Shown here piece after piece: positions 37,067-45,571 of a stretch of DNA of 64,000 nt (positions are counted from its first letter, which is position 1; every line of letters begins with the position of its first letter). The stretch comes from Paracidovorax oryzae ATCC 19882 (GTDB lineage Bacteria > Pseudomonadota > Gammaproteobacteria > Burkholderiales > Burkholderiaceae_C): assembly GCF_000687165.1 (NCBI RefSeq), contig NZ_JMKU01000001.1, positions 310,001-374,000 on the forward strand. Reading direction: 5' to 3'. Under the pieces are notes generated by a model, which was not told the origin of the DNA, made no database searches, and saw only the letters and a program-made list of their open reading frames with translations. Both the position numbers and the translations under genes were made by a program.

Positions 37067-38788
37067 TCAGGCCGCCGGGGCCTGCGCGGCGGCCGGTGCC
37101 GCGGCCAGTTCCACCTCCTGCAGCTGCCGCCACATCACCTTGCCGCTGCCGCTCTTGGGCAGCGCATCGGCGAACTGCACGACGCGCGGCACCTTGTACA
37201 CGGCCATGTTCTCGCGGCACCAGGCGATGATCTCGGCCTCGGACACCTGCCCGCGGTGCGAGGGCCGCACCACCACCACGGCCTTCACCGTCTCGCCGCG
37301 GTAGCTGTCGCGCGCGGCGATCACGCAGGCCTCCTGCACGGCGGGGTGGCGGAACATGAGCGCCTCCACCTCGGCCGGCCAGACCTTGAAGCCGCTCGCG
37401 TTGATCATGCGCTTGAGGCGGTCGGTGATGAAGAAATAGCCCTCCTCGTCCACGCGGCCGAGATCGCCCGAGCGGAAGAACCGCTTGCCGTCGATCTCGA
37501 TGAAGGCCGACTCCGTCGCGGCAGGCTGCTTCCAGTACCCGCTGAACACGCCCGGGCCGTGGATCACGATCTCGCCCTGCTCGCCCACGGGCACCTCCCG
37601 CAGGGTGTCCGGGTCGATCACGCGCGAATCGGTGCTGATGAACGGCACGCCCAGGCACTGCTGCTTGGGGTGGTCCGGCGGGTTGGTGTGCGAGGGCGCG
37701 GCCGTCTCCGTCAGGCCATAGCCTTCGCAGAAGCGCAGGCCGAACTGCTCCAGCAACCGCTGCGCCACGGCCTGCGGCATGGCGGCCCCGCCGCCGCCGA
37801 TATAGACCAGGCTGGAGAGGTCGTACTCCGAAAAGCGCGGGCTCGCCATGAGGTCGATCACCATCGTGGGGATGTTGGTCCAGTTGGTCACGCGGTGGCG
37901 GGAGATGAGGCGGCCGGCGAGGTCCCGGTCCCAGCGCGGCATCATGACCAGCGTGGCGCCGGCATAGATGGACGAATGCATCAGGCTCACCATGCCGGTG
38001 ATGTGGAACATGGGTACTACGGCCAGCGTCACGCTCTCGGAGGTGGCGGTGCCCCAGAGCGCGCTGGCGACGGCGTTGTGCATGATGCTGCGGTGCGGAT
38101 GCATGCAGCCCTTGGGCAGGCCGGTGGTGCCGCTGGTGTAGGGCAGCACGGCCAGGTCGTCCGGGCCGGCCTCGCAGGCCGGCGGCTCGGCGCCGCAGGC
38201 CATGGCATCGCTCCAGGCATGCACCGCGCCGCCGTCGAGCGCGGGCAGCGGGCGCACCGGGCAGAGCCAGTCGCGCCAGGCCTCGGGCATGGCCTGGGCC
38301 TCGGGCGAGGCCGCGTCGAAGGCGTCGGTGAACTGGGAGACCACGAGGTGCTGCAGGCGGCGGTCCGGCGGCAGCGCATTGCTGGCGGCGGCCAGTTCGG
38401 GCGCGAGATCTGCGGTGGTGATGGCCACGCGCGCGTCCGGGTCCGTGATGTAGTGCTTGAGCTCCTCGGCACGGTTCATCGGGTTCACGGGCACCACCAC
38501 GGCGTTGGTGCGCAGGATGGCGAAATGGGCGGCGACGAGCTGCGGGCAGTTCTGCATGCACAGCAGCACGCGGTCGCCCCGGCGCACGCCCAGCGTGTAC
38601 AGGTGCGCGGCCAGCCGCTCGGCCGCGCGCGCCAGTTCCCGGTAGCCCAGCGCCGTGCCGAAGAACACCATCGCCGGCTTGTCCGGGTAGCGCTGCGCGC
38701 TGACGGCCAGGTTGGTCCAGAGCGAGGTGGCGGGCGGAGTGAGGGTGTGCGGCAGGCGCTTGGGCCAGAAGGCGTGGTGTGCGGGCAT
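37067..38788 (-). CDS. Long-chain acyl-CoA synthetase/AMP-binding enzyme
   Basis: A 573-aa ANL-superfamily ligase that activates a carboxylic acid to its acyl-CoA through an acyl-adenylate. Seen in order: A3 motif (YTSGTTGLPKG), A5 (GYGLTETAAP), A7 (RSGDLGRVDEEGYFF), A8 (DRLKRMINASGFKVWP) and the C-terminal catalytic Lys (PKSGSGKVMW). It resembles medium/long-chain fatty acid ligases more than aromatic ones. The ATG at 38788 is chosen because the conserved N-terminus (PAHHAFWPKRLPHTL) starts there. A symmetrical 18-bp operator-like sequence lies 66 bp upstream. Confidence 0.94.
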   Translation of the reverse strand: MPAHHAFWPKRLPHTLTPPATSLWTNLAVSAQRYPDKPAMVFFGTALGYRELARAAERLAAHLYTLGVRRGDRVLLCMQNCPQLVAAHFAILRTNAVVVPVNPMNRAEELKHYITDPDARVAITTADLAPELAAASNALPPDRRLQHLVVSQFTDAFDAASPEAQAMPEAWRDWLCPVRPLPALDGGAVHAWSDAMACGAEPPACEAGPDDLAVLPYTSGTTGLPKGCMHPHRSIMHNAVASALWGTATSESVTLAVVPMFHITGMVSLMHSSIYAGATLVMMPRWDRDLAGRLISRHRVTNWTNIPTMVIDLMASPRFSEYDLSSLVYIGGGGAAMPQAVAQRLLEQFGLRFCEGYGLTETAAPSHTNPPDHPKQQCLGVPFISTDSRVIDPDTLREVPVGEQGEIVIHGPGVFSGYWKQPAATESAFIEIDGKRFFRSGDLGRVDEEGYFFITDRLKRMINASGFKVWPAEVEALMFRHPAVQEACVIAARDSYRGETVKAVVVVRPSHRGQVSEAEIIAWCRENMAVYKVPRVVQFADALPKSGSGKVMWRQLQEVELAAAPAAAQAPAA

Positions 38789-38853
38789 GGGAAGGTGATG
38801 GTTTCCGTGGATCGGTACGAACCCGCATCCTGCGGCCCATGGGCCGGGCACGT

Positions 38854-38871
38854 ATTGGGGATGGCCCCAAT
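38854..38871. promoter_or_regulatory. 18-bp inverted repeat ATTGGGG-N4-CCCCAAT
   Basis: A perfect 7+7 inverted repeat with a 4-bp centre (ATGG) lies in the 383-bp divergent region between the acyl-CoA synthetase and hydroxyacid dehydrogenase genes. It is well placed as an operator for the synthetase, 66 bp from its start. The rest of the region (38872-39171) showed no other gene or strong element. Confidence 0.45.
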
Positions 38872-39171
38872 CACCCGTCACCCATGCGACGCCGCGGCCG
38901 CCGCGAAAGGCCTGTGCTCCGGGGCACGGGCAGCAGCCCGGGTTTTTGTAACGGCTTGTCCCGGCAGGGGGGCTTTGGGGGGCCTGCGCGCGCCGGGCAG
39001 CCCCACCATGAACGACAATGGCGGCTACGCCTGCACGCCGCCCGGGCCCGTCGCCCCTGTCGAGCCCTGCCCGGCCGGCGCAGCACTTCCTTTTTCTCGC
39101 ACCTGCATCGCCATTTCGTGCCGGTCCGCGCGGCGCCTGCGCGCGGCCACGGCCTGCGGCCCATGGACTCC

Positions 39172-40179
39172 ATGAACATTGTCATCCTCGACGACTACCA
39201 GGACGCCGTCCGCAAACTCCATTGCGCAGCGCGTCTCGACGCCTACTCCGCCAAGGTCTACACCAACACCGTCAAGGGCCTCGGCCAGCTTTCGGTGCGG
39301 CTGCGGGATGCCGACATCATCGTGCTGATCCGCGAGCGCACCCAGATCACCCGCCAGCTCGTGGAGAAGCTGCCGCGGCTGAAGCTCATCGCGCAGACCG
39401 GCAAGGTGGGATCGCACGTGGACGTGGCGGCCTGCACCGAGCGCGGCATCGCGGTGGCCGAGGGCGTGGGCTCGCCCGTCGCACCGGCCGAACTGACCTG
39501 GGCGCTGATCATGGCGGCCATGCGGCGCCTGCCGCAGTACATCTCCAACCTCAAGCACGGCGCCTGGCAGCAATCGGGCCTGCGCGCGGCCTCCATGCCG
39601 GCCAATTTCGGCATCGGCACGGTGCTGCGCGGCAAGACGCTGGGCATCTGGGGCTACGGGCGCATCGGCCAGATCGTGGCAAGCTATGGCCGCGCCTTCG
39701 GCATGAACGTGCGCGTGTGGGGCCGCGAAGCCTCGCGCGCCCAGGCGCTGAGCGACGGCCTGCAGGTGGCGACCACGCGCGAGGAGTTCTTCTCTCAATG
39801 CGACGTGGTGTCGCTGCACCTGCGCCTCAACGACGAGACGCGCGGCATCGTGCGCCTGGAGGACCTCTCCGCCATGAAGCCCAACGCCCTGCTGGTGAAC
39901 ACCTCGCGCGCGGAACTGATCGAGCCGGACGCGCTGATCGCCGCCCTGAACCGCGGGCGCCCCGGCATGGCCGCGGTGGATGTGTTCGAGAGCGAGCCCA
40001 TCCTGCAGGGCCATGCGCTGCTGCGCCTGGAGAACTGCATCTGCACGCCCCACATCGGCTATGTGGAGCAGGACAGCTACGAGCTGTACTTCGGGGCCGC
40101 GTTCGACAACGTGATCAACTACATCCGCGGCACGCCGACGAACATCGTGAACCCGGGCGCGCTGCAGGTGCGGCGCTGA
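39172..40179 (+). CDS. D-2-hydroxyacid dehydrogenase family protein
   Basis: A 335-aa NAD(P)-dependent dehydrogenase. The Rossmann motif GIWGYGRIGQ and the catalytic Arg (VNTSRAELIE), Glu (DVFESEP) and His (TPHIGYVE) are present. Unlike the enzyme at 1.1-2.0 kb, its N-terminal domain is of the D-2-hydroxyacid dehydrogenase/C-terminal-binding-protein-like type with MNIVILDDYQD. The substrate is unknown. The start at 39172 is typical for the family; an ATG at 39163 is in frame and equally lacks a strong ribosome-binding site. It is convergent with the CoA-transferase gene, 38 bp away. Confidence 0.92.
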   Translation: MNIVILDDYQDAVRKLHCAARLDAYSAKVYTNTVKGLGQLSVRLRDADIIVLIRERTQITRQLVEKLPRLKLIAQTGKVGSHVDVAACTERGIAVAEGVGSPVAPAELTWALIMAAMRRLPQYISNLKHGAWQQSGLRAASMPANFGIGTVLRGKTLGIWGYGRIGQIVASYGRAFGMNVRVWGREASRAQALSDGLQVATTREEFFSQCDVVSLHLRLNDETRGIVRLEDLSAMKPNALLVNTSRAELIEPDALIAALNRGRPGMAAVDVFESEPILQGHALLRLENCICTPHIGYVEQDSYELYFGAAFDNVINYIRGTPTNIVNPGALQVRR

Positions 40180-40217
40180 CCGGAACGGCTTGCGTCGCTA
40201 CCGCCCTCGCTGCGCAC

Positions 40218-41651
40218 TCACAGTTCTTCATTTGAAGACAGCCATTCCGGCGCATACGTGCCCAGTGCACGCGCCGGATAACGCCATGCCAGCGGTACCC
40301 CCTCGATCTCCACTGGAGGAAGCAGCCGGGCGGCCGGCCCCCAGGACGTTTGCTCGACATGCCCGGCACGATCGCCGGGCGTATCCGCCGCCAACCTGGC
40401 CACCTCGCCCATGCGCTCGGGGCGCAGTTGCAATACCGCGGCGGTACGGGCCAGCGAGGCGCGCGCCTCGGTTCCAGCCCCTTGCACCATCCGCGTCGTC
40501 AATCCGCGCAGCGCTGCCGCCGCCATCAGGTAGCCCGTCGCATGGTCGATCGCCTGGACCGGCAGGTTGAGCGGTTCATCGCGGTGCACCGCGCGCATGC
40601 CCGCCTCGGCGATGCCGGTGCTCATCTGGATGAGGCTGTCGAATCCACGCCGGCAGTGCCACGCACCGGACCAGCCATACGCATCGAGCGATACGTCGAT
40701 CAGCGCGGGATTCAGTTCGCGCCGCCGTGCGGCATCGAGCCCCAGGCGGGCGAGCGCATCGGCCCGGTAGCCGTGGACAACGATGTCCGCGCCGCGCAAC
40801 AGCTGCCGGAGCGTGTCGAGATCCTTGGCATTCTTCAGGTCCAGCCGCGCACAGCGCTTGCCCAGGACGACTTCGGGCACCGTGCCCGGCTCTTCCCAGC
40901 CGTGGGGATCGATGCGCAGCACCTCGGCACCCCATCCTGCGAGGAACCGCGTCGCCACGGGCCCCGCGAGAATGCGCGTCAGGTCGAGCACGCGGATGCC
41001 GCGCAGCGGACGGTCCGGCGACGGCTGCCAATCGCGCGCCGCGACGCGGCTTGCCGTGTGGACGTGCAGCAAGGGCTCGGATGCGACGGCCTGGCCTTGC
41101 GGATGTCCGGCCCATTCCTGGCGCGAGTACATGACGGCGGCACAGCCGCCGCCCGCGACCACGGCGTCCTCGAGCGCAGCGGCCTCCCAGCGGCCCACCG
41201 CGTACGCGACGGATTGCGCATCGGCGGCGCAGCCGAGGACGGACAGCGCGGCATCGCGATGGTGCGGCGCGTTGGTGTGCAACCGGATCCATCGATCGCG
41301 CGCCCGGTAGTTGCCGGCGATCGGGTCCCATTGCGGCGGCAGCGTCCATCCCTGCGGACGCAGCGACGTGCCGAACCACAGCGACGCCATGCGCCGATCG
41401 ACCCGGACGGCCGGCAGCCTGCCGGTCGAGGCCTGCAACAGTTCGGCGACTGCGGTTGCCGCCGCACCGATGGCCGCCGCGGCCAGGTCGGTCACGCGAA
41501 ACGGAGACAACAGCTCTCCCGCTCCGACCAGGCTGCAGGCATCGAGAGCCCGGGAGGCCCCACCCAGCGATGCCCAGAACTCCCGCAAATGGTCCGATGC
41601 CGGGCTCTCGTCGCCCATGACGGTACTTTGTGGCACTTGATCGACACCCAT
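40218..41651 (-). CDS. Family III CoA-transferase (CaiB/BaiF), unusual domain order
   Basis: A 477-aa CoA-transferase-like protein. The canonical N-terminal Rossmann signature (GIRVLDLTRILAGPVATRFL) appears only at about residue 218. It is followed by the expected GFD...IQMSTGIA block, whose Asp is the likely catalytic carboxylate. The preceding 200 residues resemble the second half of the family instead (DLAAAAIGAAATAVAELL, TGRLPAVRVDRRMASL, then YRARDRWIRLH). The order thus appears permuted or partly duplicated. The start at 41651 follows GAGG; a longer frame to 41708 uses TTG. It is divergent from the HTH-citrate synthase pseudogene, so a joint role in acyl-CoA metabolism is likely. Confidence 0.82.
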   Translation of the reverse strand: MGVDQVPQSTVMGDESPASDHLREFWASLGGASRALDACSLVGAGELLSPFRVTDLAAAAIGAAATAVAELLQASTGRLPAVRVDRRMASLWFGTSLRPQGWTLPPQWDPIAGNYRARDRWIRLHTNAPHHRDAALSVLGCAADAQSVAYAVGRWEAAALEDAVVAGGGCAAVMYSRQEWAGHPQGQAVASEPLLHVHTASRVAARDWQPSPDRPLRGIRVLDLTRILAGPVATRFLAGWGAEVLRIDPHGWEEPGTVPEVVLGKRCARLDLKNAKDLDTLRQLLRGADIVVHGYRADALARLGLDAARRRELNPALIDVSLDAYGWSGAWHCRRGFDSLIQMSTGIAEAGMRAVHRDEPLNLPVQAIDHATGYLMAAAALRGLTTRMVQGAGTEARASLARTAAVLQLRPERMGEVARLAADTPGDRAGHVEQTSWGPAARLLPPVEIEGVPLAWRYPARALGTYAPEWLSSNEEL

Positions 41652-41709
41652 GTTCGCCTCGAATGGTTCAGGTGTGGCAACGATCGGCGGGCTCGCATTG
41701 GATGTCAAT

Positions 41710-41728
41710 GTTGATTATCTTGGTCAAC
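41710..41728. promoter_or_regulatory. Inverted repeat GTTGA-N9-TCAAC between CoA-transferase and citrate synthase-like gene
   Basis: A symmetrical 19-bp sequence in the 104-bp divergent gap, 28 bp before the HTH-citrate synthase ATG. The arms are only 5 bp. It could be an operator for that HTH protein or for a LysR regulator elsewhere. Confidence 0.25.
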
Positions 41729-41755
41729 TGATCGAACGGCTCCCCTCTTCCCAAC

Positions 41756-42663
41756 ATGTCGAACTACCTGAATTCCACCGAAGCGGCAGCAAGGCTCGGG
41801 GTGTCGCGGCAAACGCTCTACGCGTACGTCAGCCGCGGCCTGCTGCATGCCGAGCATGGCGACAACCAACGCGAAAGCCGCTATTTCGCGGCCGATATCG
41901 ACAGGTTCGCGGCACAGCGCGCACGCGGCCGCAAGCCGAAGGAAGTGGCGAAGGCTGCGCTGAACTGGGGCACGCCCGTGCTCGAATCGGGCATCACGCT
42001 GATCGATGGCGGGCGGCTCTTCTATCGTGGTGTGGACGCCTTGGAGCTCGCCGGCCATGCGAGCCTCGAGGACGTCGCCGCGCTGCTCTGGCAATGCGAC
42101 AGGCAGGCGGCCTTCGGCCCCCGGGCTGCCGCCGCGCCTGCCGTCTTGCGGCCGCTCTTCAGGCACTACGGGGACCAGCGTGCGGAAGAAGCGCTCCTGC
42201 CGCTTTTCGCCGTCGCGAGCGACGACGCGTCCACCGCCATCTGGCAGAAGGCGGCCGGGCGGCAGGAGCAAGGCTGCGGAGACCTGGTGCGGATCCTGGC
42301 CGCCTGCCTGTTGCGCTCCCGTCCCGGCACGAGGCCGATCCACGAGCAATGCGCGCGGGCATGGGGCCTGGACGCTGCGGGCGCGTGGCGTTGCGCAGGC
42401 ATCTGCGGCTGCCCATGGGTGCCGCGTTCGGGCTGTTCGCGCTGGGCCGCTCCATTGGGTGGATCGCACACGGACTGGAGCAACGCGGGCAACCCGGCCT
42501 GATCAGGCCCCGGGCAGTCTATGTCGGCCCCCCTGTCGAACTGGGCAAGCCCCGCCCCCATGGACGGTCGCCCCAGCGGCAAACGCCGCGGCATGCGGCG
42601 CCAGGCAATGAGCTGGCTGCCGCCTTCTTCAGGACCAATGCACCGCCAGGCATCGCCGGGTAA
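41756..42663 (+). pseudogene. HTH-citrate synthase family gene with internal deletion and frameshift
   Basis: The N-terminal part (41756-42385) encodes a MerR/excisionase-like helix-turn-helix (LNSTEAAARLGVSRQTLYAY) followed by the start of a citrate synthase fold (GITLIDGGRLFYRGVDALEL, SRPGTRPIHEQCARAWGLD). The reading frame then switches at about 42383-42388. In the new frame comes the family's C-terminal end (LRLPMGAAFGLFALGRSIGW, LIRPRAVYVGPP). The region between, which should hold the catalytic His and Asp residues (the HExNxST and GFGHPxY-type blocks), is missing, perhaps 100-150 residues. The original frame stops at 42502; the other runs to 42663 with a non-family tail. The product cannot be an active citrate synthase. 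Confidence 0.85.
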
Positions 42664-42735
42664 TGCGGTGCGTTGCGGAACACCCCGGATGGAACCGCAG
42701 CCACCGGTCGCGATGTCGCAGGGATGGGGCCGGGT

Positions 42736-43455
42736 TCATCCCGCTACTCCTGGTGGAGCGGCCTCGATCCCATCCAGCCAGGAAGCAAACACTCCTTGTG
42801 CCGCCAGCGGCAAGTCGGATTGCAGGGCCCGGGCTTCGGCGCGCAATGCGCGTGGGTCGATGCCGGCCTGTGCCAGTTCGCAGGCATGGCCGACCAGCCA
42901 GCGCTCGATATGGCGCGGGTCCGCCTCCAGATGGCACTGCAGCGCCAGCACATGGCGCCCCACGCCGAACGCCTGGTTGTCGCAAACGGGCGTGCCCGCC
43001 AGCCGCGTGGCCCCGGCGGGAATCTCGAAGCGGTCGCCATGCCAGTGCAGCACCGGCACACCGCCCAGCGCCGCCAGCGGTGACGCCTCGCCTGCCGGAG
43101 CCAGCGCCAGGGGCGCGAAGCCGATTTCCCTGACCCCCATGCCGCTGACGCCCGCGCCGAGTGCACGGGCGATCAGTTGCGCGCCAAGGCAGATGCCCAG
43201 CAACGGACGCCGGGATTGCAGCCGCCCGGAAATCACGGCCAGTTCGTCGGCGAGGAAGGGATGGAGCGCATCGTCGAACGCGCCTATCGGACCGCCCAGC
43301 ACCACCAGCAGATCGGCCGCTACCGCATCGGCGGCGCACCAGTCTTCGGTCGTGGCATCCAGGTAGCGCACGGCATATCCGCGCGTCGCCAGCAACGGCC
43401 CCAGCGTGCCAAGGTCTTCAAAGTGCAGATGGCGGATGGCAATGGCGGTTTTCAT
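42736..43455 (-). CDS. Class I glutamine amidotransferase-like protein
   Basis: A 239-aa single-domain GATase of the GuaA-like group. The catalytic triad is readable: Cys 89 in GICLGAQ, His 175 and Glu 177 in LQCHLEAD. No synthetase domain is attached, so it either feeds ammonia to a separate partner or hydrolyses a gamma-glutamyl compound, as PuuD- and GguA-like enzymes do. It is the last gene of the BenE-YggS operon; its ATG overlaps the YggS stop by 4 nt (ATGA). PdxT, the GATase of vitamin B6 synthesis, is a different, shorter protein, so equating them is not justified. Confidence 0.9.
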   Translation of the reverse strand: MKTAIAIRHLHFEDLGTLGPLLATRGYAVRYLDATTEDWCAADAVAADLLVVLGGPIGAFDDALHPFLADELAVISGRLQSRRPLLGICLGAQLIARALGAGVSGMGVREIGFAPLALAPAGEASPLAALGGVPVLHWHGDRFEIPAGATRLAGTPVCDNQAFGVGRHVLALQCHLEADPRHIERWLVGHACELAQAGIDPRALRAEARALQSDLPLAAQGVFASWLDGIEAAPPGVAG

Positions 43456-44267
43456 GGGGACTGCTCCTCTGCGCCGGGTTCGCCGGGCCAGTAGTGGCTG
43501 TCTGGCGTGGCGCGTGCGCCAAAGATGGCCTGGCCGACGCGCACCACGGTGGCACCTTCCTCGATGGCAATCTCGAAGTCGCCGGACATTCCCATGGACA
43601 GTTCATCCAGCCCGACACCCGCGGGTGCGCTCTGGCGCAAACGGTCGCGCAAGGTGCGCAGCAGCACGAAGCACTGGCGCACTCGTTCAGCCTCGCTGGA
43701 AAACAGCGCCAGCGTCATCAGCCCACGCACGCGCAGCGCCGAAAACGCCGGCAGCGCCTGGATGAAGGCCGCCACGTCTCCAGGGGCGAGGCCATACTTG
43801 CTGGCCTCGCCCGACGTATTGACCTGCACGAACACCTCCAGCGAACGTCCTTCGGCTTGCAGGCGGCGATCCAGCGCCTCGGCCACGCGCAGGCTGTCCA
43901 GCGCCTGGAATTCGTGGGCAAAGCGCGCCACCAGCCTGGCCTTGTTGGCTTGCAGGTGGCCGATGACCGACCATTGCAGGTCGCTCAAGTCCTGCATGGC
44001 CTCCCATTTCCGGTGCGCTTCCTGCGGCCTGTTCTCGCCCAGCATCCGGCAGCCTGCCGCATGCGCCAGGCGCAGGCGGGCCTCGGGCTTGGTCTTGCTG
44101 ACCGGCAGCAGGCGCACCGTCGCGGTATCACGTCCCACACGGCGGCAGGCGGCTGCAATGCGCGCATGCACCGCCGCCAGGTGGCGCCGGAAGTCCTCGA
44201 CCGTGGTGGCCTCGGGATGGCGGCCGTGCTGGTCGTGGCCGGTCTGCGTATCGAATGGCATGGGCAT
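43452..44267 (-). CDS. YggS/PROSC-family pyridoxal phosphate homeostasis protein
   Basis: A 271-aa PLP-binding protein without known catalytic activity. It is a single TIM-barrel like the N-terminal domain of alanine racemase. The PLP lysine is Lys 58 in LPVSKTKPEA. Family blocks GENRPQEAHRKW, SVIGHLQANKAR, VQVNTSGEASKYGL and LSMGMSGDFEIAIEEGATVV (split) are intact, ending in VRVGQAIFGAR. The start at 44267 gives a stop-start overlap with the BenE gene (TGATG). Genome copies of yggS are usually near proC or pilT; finding one inside a transporter operon opposite a PLP-dependent regulator is notable and may be a second, specialised copy. Confidence 0.94.
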   Translation of the reverse strand: MPMPFDTQTGHDQHGRHPEATTVEDFRRHLAAVHARIAAACRRVGRDTATVRLLPVSKTKPEARLRLAHAAGCRMLGENRPQEAHRKWEAMQDLSDLQWSVIGHLQANKARLVARFAHEFQALDSLRVAEALDRRLQAEGRSLEVFVQVNTSGEASKYGLAPGDVAAFIQALPAFSALRVRGLMTLALFSSEAERVRQCFVLLRTLRDRLRQSAPAGVGLDELSMGMSGDFEIAIEEGATVVRVGQAIFGARATPDSHYWPGEPGAEEQSP

Positions 44268-45508
44268 CAGTTCGCCCTCTTGCTGGCCGGCGTGGAAGCC
44301 ATGGCGGCCAGGCATGCCTTGTGCGGCAACCGGCCATGGAGGATCGCATGGGCGAGCAGTCCGATCACGAGCCCCCAGAAGGCACCGCCGATACCCAACA
44401 GGTTGATGTTGGCGGCTGCCGCCAGGAAGGTCATCAAAGAGGCTTCGCGCGTTTTCGCGTCGGCCAGTGCGGTGGCCAGGCTGCCGCCGACGGTGCCCAG
44501 CAGTGCCAGCCCCGCCAGCGTGGTGATGAAGGTGGCCGGGAAGGCCATGAAGACGCCGGCCAGCGTCACGCCGAACACGCCCACGAGGATGTAGCACACG
44601 CCTGCGGCGATGCCCGCGATCCAGCGCCTGGATGGGTCTTCGTGCGCTTCCCGGCCCGTGGCGATGGCCGCCGTGATGGCGGCGATGTTGAAGGCGTGCG
44701 AACCGAACGGTGCCATCAGCAAAGAGCCCAGCCCGGTGATGGCCAGGATGGGGTTGGCACTGGTCTTGAAGCCGTCATTGCGCAGTACCAGCATGCCGGG
44801 CATGTACTGGCCGGTCAGGGTGATCAGGAACAGCGGCAGTGCCACGCTCAACAAGGCGTTGAGCGAAAAGGCGGGCATGGTGAAGACTGGCGCGGCCAGC
44901 TTCAATTGCAGCCCCGACAGATCGACCCGATCCTGGACCAGGAGAAAAGCCAGCCCCAGTACCAGGATTCCAACCACCGCATAGCGTGCGGAAAACCGCT
45001 TGAACACCACGTAGGCAAGGATCAGCCATCCGGCCAGCAGGGGGTCGATGCCCATGCCTCCGAAAGCCCGGATGCCGAACTGCAGCAGGATGCCGGCCAG
45101 CAGCCCGGCGGCAACGCCCGGAGGAATCAGGCGGATGACGCGCTCGAACCAACCCGACAGCCCCAGGGCCACGAAAGCGGCTGCCGAAATCAGATAGGCC
45201 CCCACGGCTTCGGCATACGGCGTGGTGGTCAGCGCGGTGACCAGAAACGCCGCTGCCGGCGTGGACCACGCGGTGATGATCGGCTCGCGCGACACCCAGC
45301 TCAGGGGGCTCCCCGTCACGCCCACGCCGATGGAAATCGACCACACCCAGGAAGCCGTCAATTCCGGGCTGAGGCCCGCGACCTTGGCGGCCTGGAACAC
45401 CAGGATGAATGTGCCGCCGTAGTTCACGATGACCGAGAGCAGGCCGGCCACGACGGGATGGGTGAGATCGTTCCAGCGAACGGGTGAATGCGAAGGTATG
45501 GAAGACAT
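44267..45508 (-). CDS. benE: BenE-family transporter
   Basis: A 413-aa inner-membrane protein with about 12 helices of the benzoate/H+ symporter family (GLLSVIVNYGGTFILVFQAA, PEAxTASWVWS-like TASWVWSISIGVGVTGSPLS, AWSTPAAAFLV, FGSHAFNIAAITAAIATG). Characterised BenE imports benzoate, but no benzoate-degrading gene is next to it here. Its neighbours are a YggS-type PLP protein, a GATase and a divergent MocR regulator. An alternative cargo such as a B6 vitamer or amino compound is therefore conceivable (inference). It is the first gene of the operon, 63 bp from the divergent regulator. Confidence 0.93.
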   Translation of the reverse strand: MSSIPSHSPVRWNDLTHPVVAGLLSVIVNYGGTFILVFQAAKVAGLSPELTASWVWSISIGVGVTGSPLSWVSREPIITAWSTPAAAFLVTALTTTPYAEAVGAYLISAAAFVALGLSGWFERVIRLIPPGVAAGLLAGILLQFGIRAFGGMGIDPLLAGWLILAYVVFKRFSARYAVVGILVLGLAFLLVQDRVDLSGLQLKLAAPVFTMPAFSLNALLSVALPLFLITLTGQYMPGMLVLRNDGFKTSANPILAITGLGSLLMAPFGSHAFNIAAITAAIATGREAHEDPSRRWIAGIAAGVCYILVGVFGVTLAGVFMAFPATFITTLAGLALLGTVGGSLATALADAKTREASLMTFLAAAANINLLGIGGAFWGLVIGLLAHAILHGRLPHKACLAAMASTPASKRAN

Positions 45509-45571
45509 GGCCTGACAGCGACTACTGACACCGGGGATGAACACGTTGCGAGGTGTATTTATAGTTCTGGA

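Noticed and set aside
42736-43455. Calling the amidotransferase PdxT of vitamin B6 synthesis
   Set aside because: The sequence is GuaA-like, longer than PdxT, and no PdxS gene is nearby; only the neighbours suggest a PLP link.
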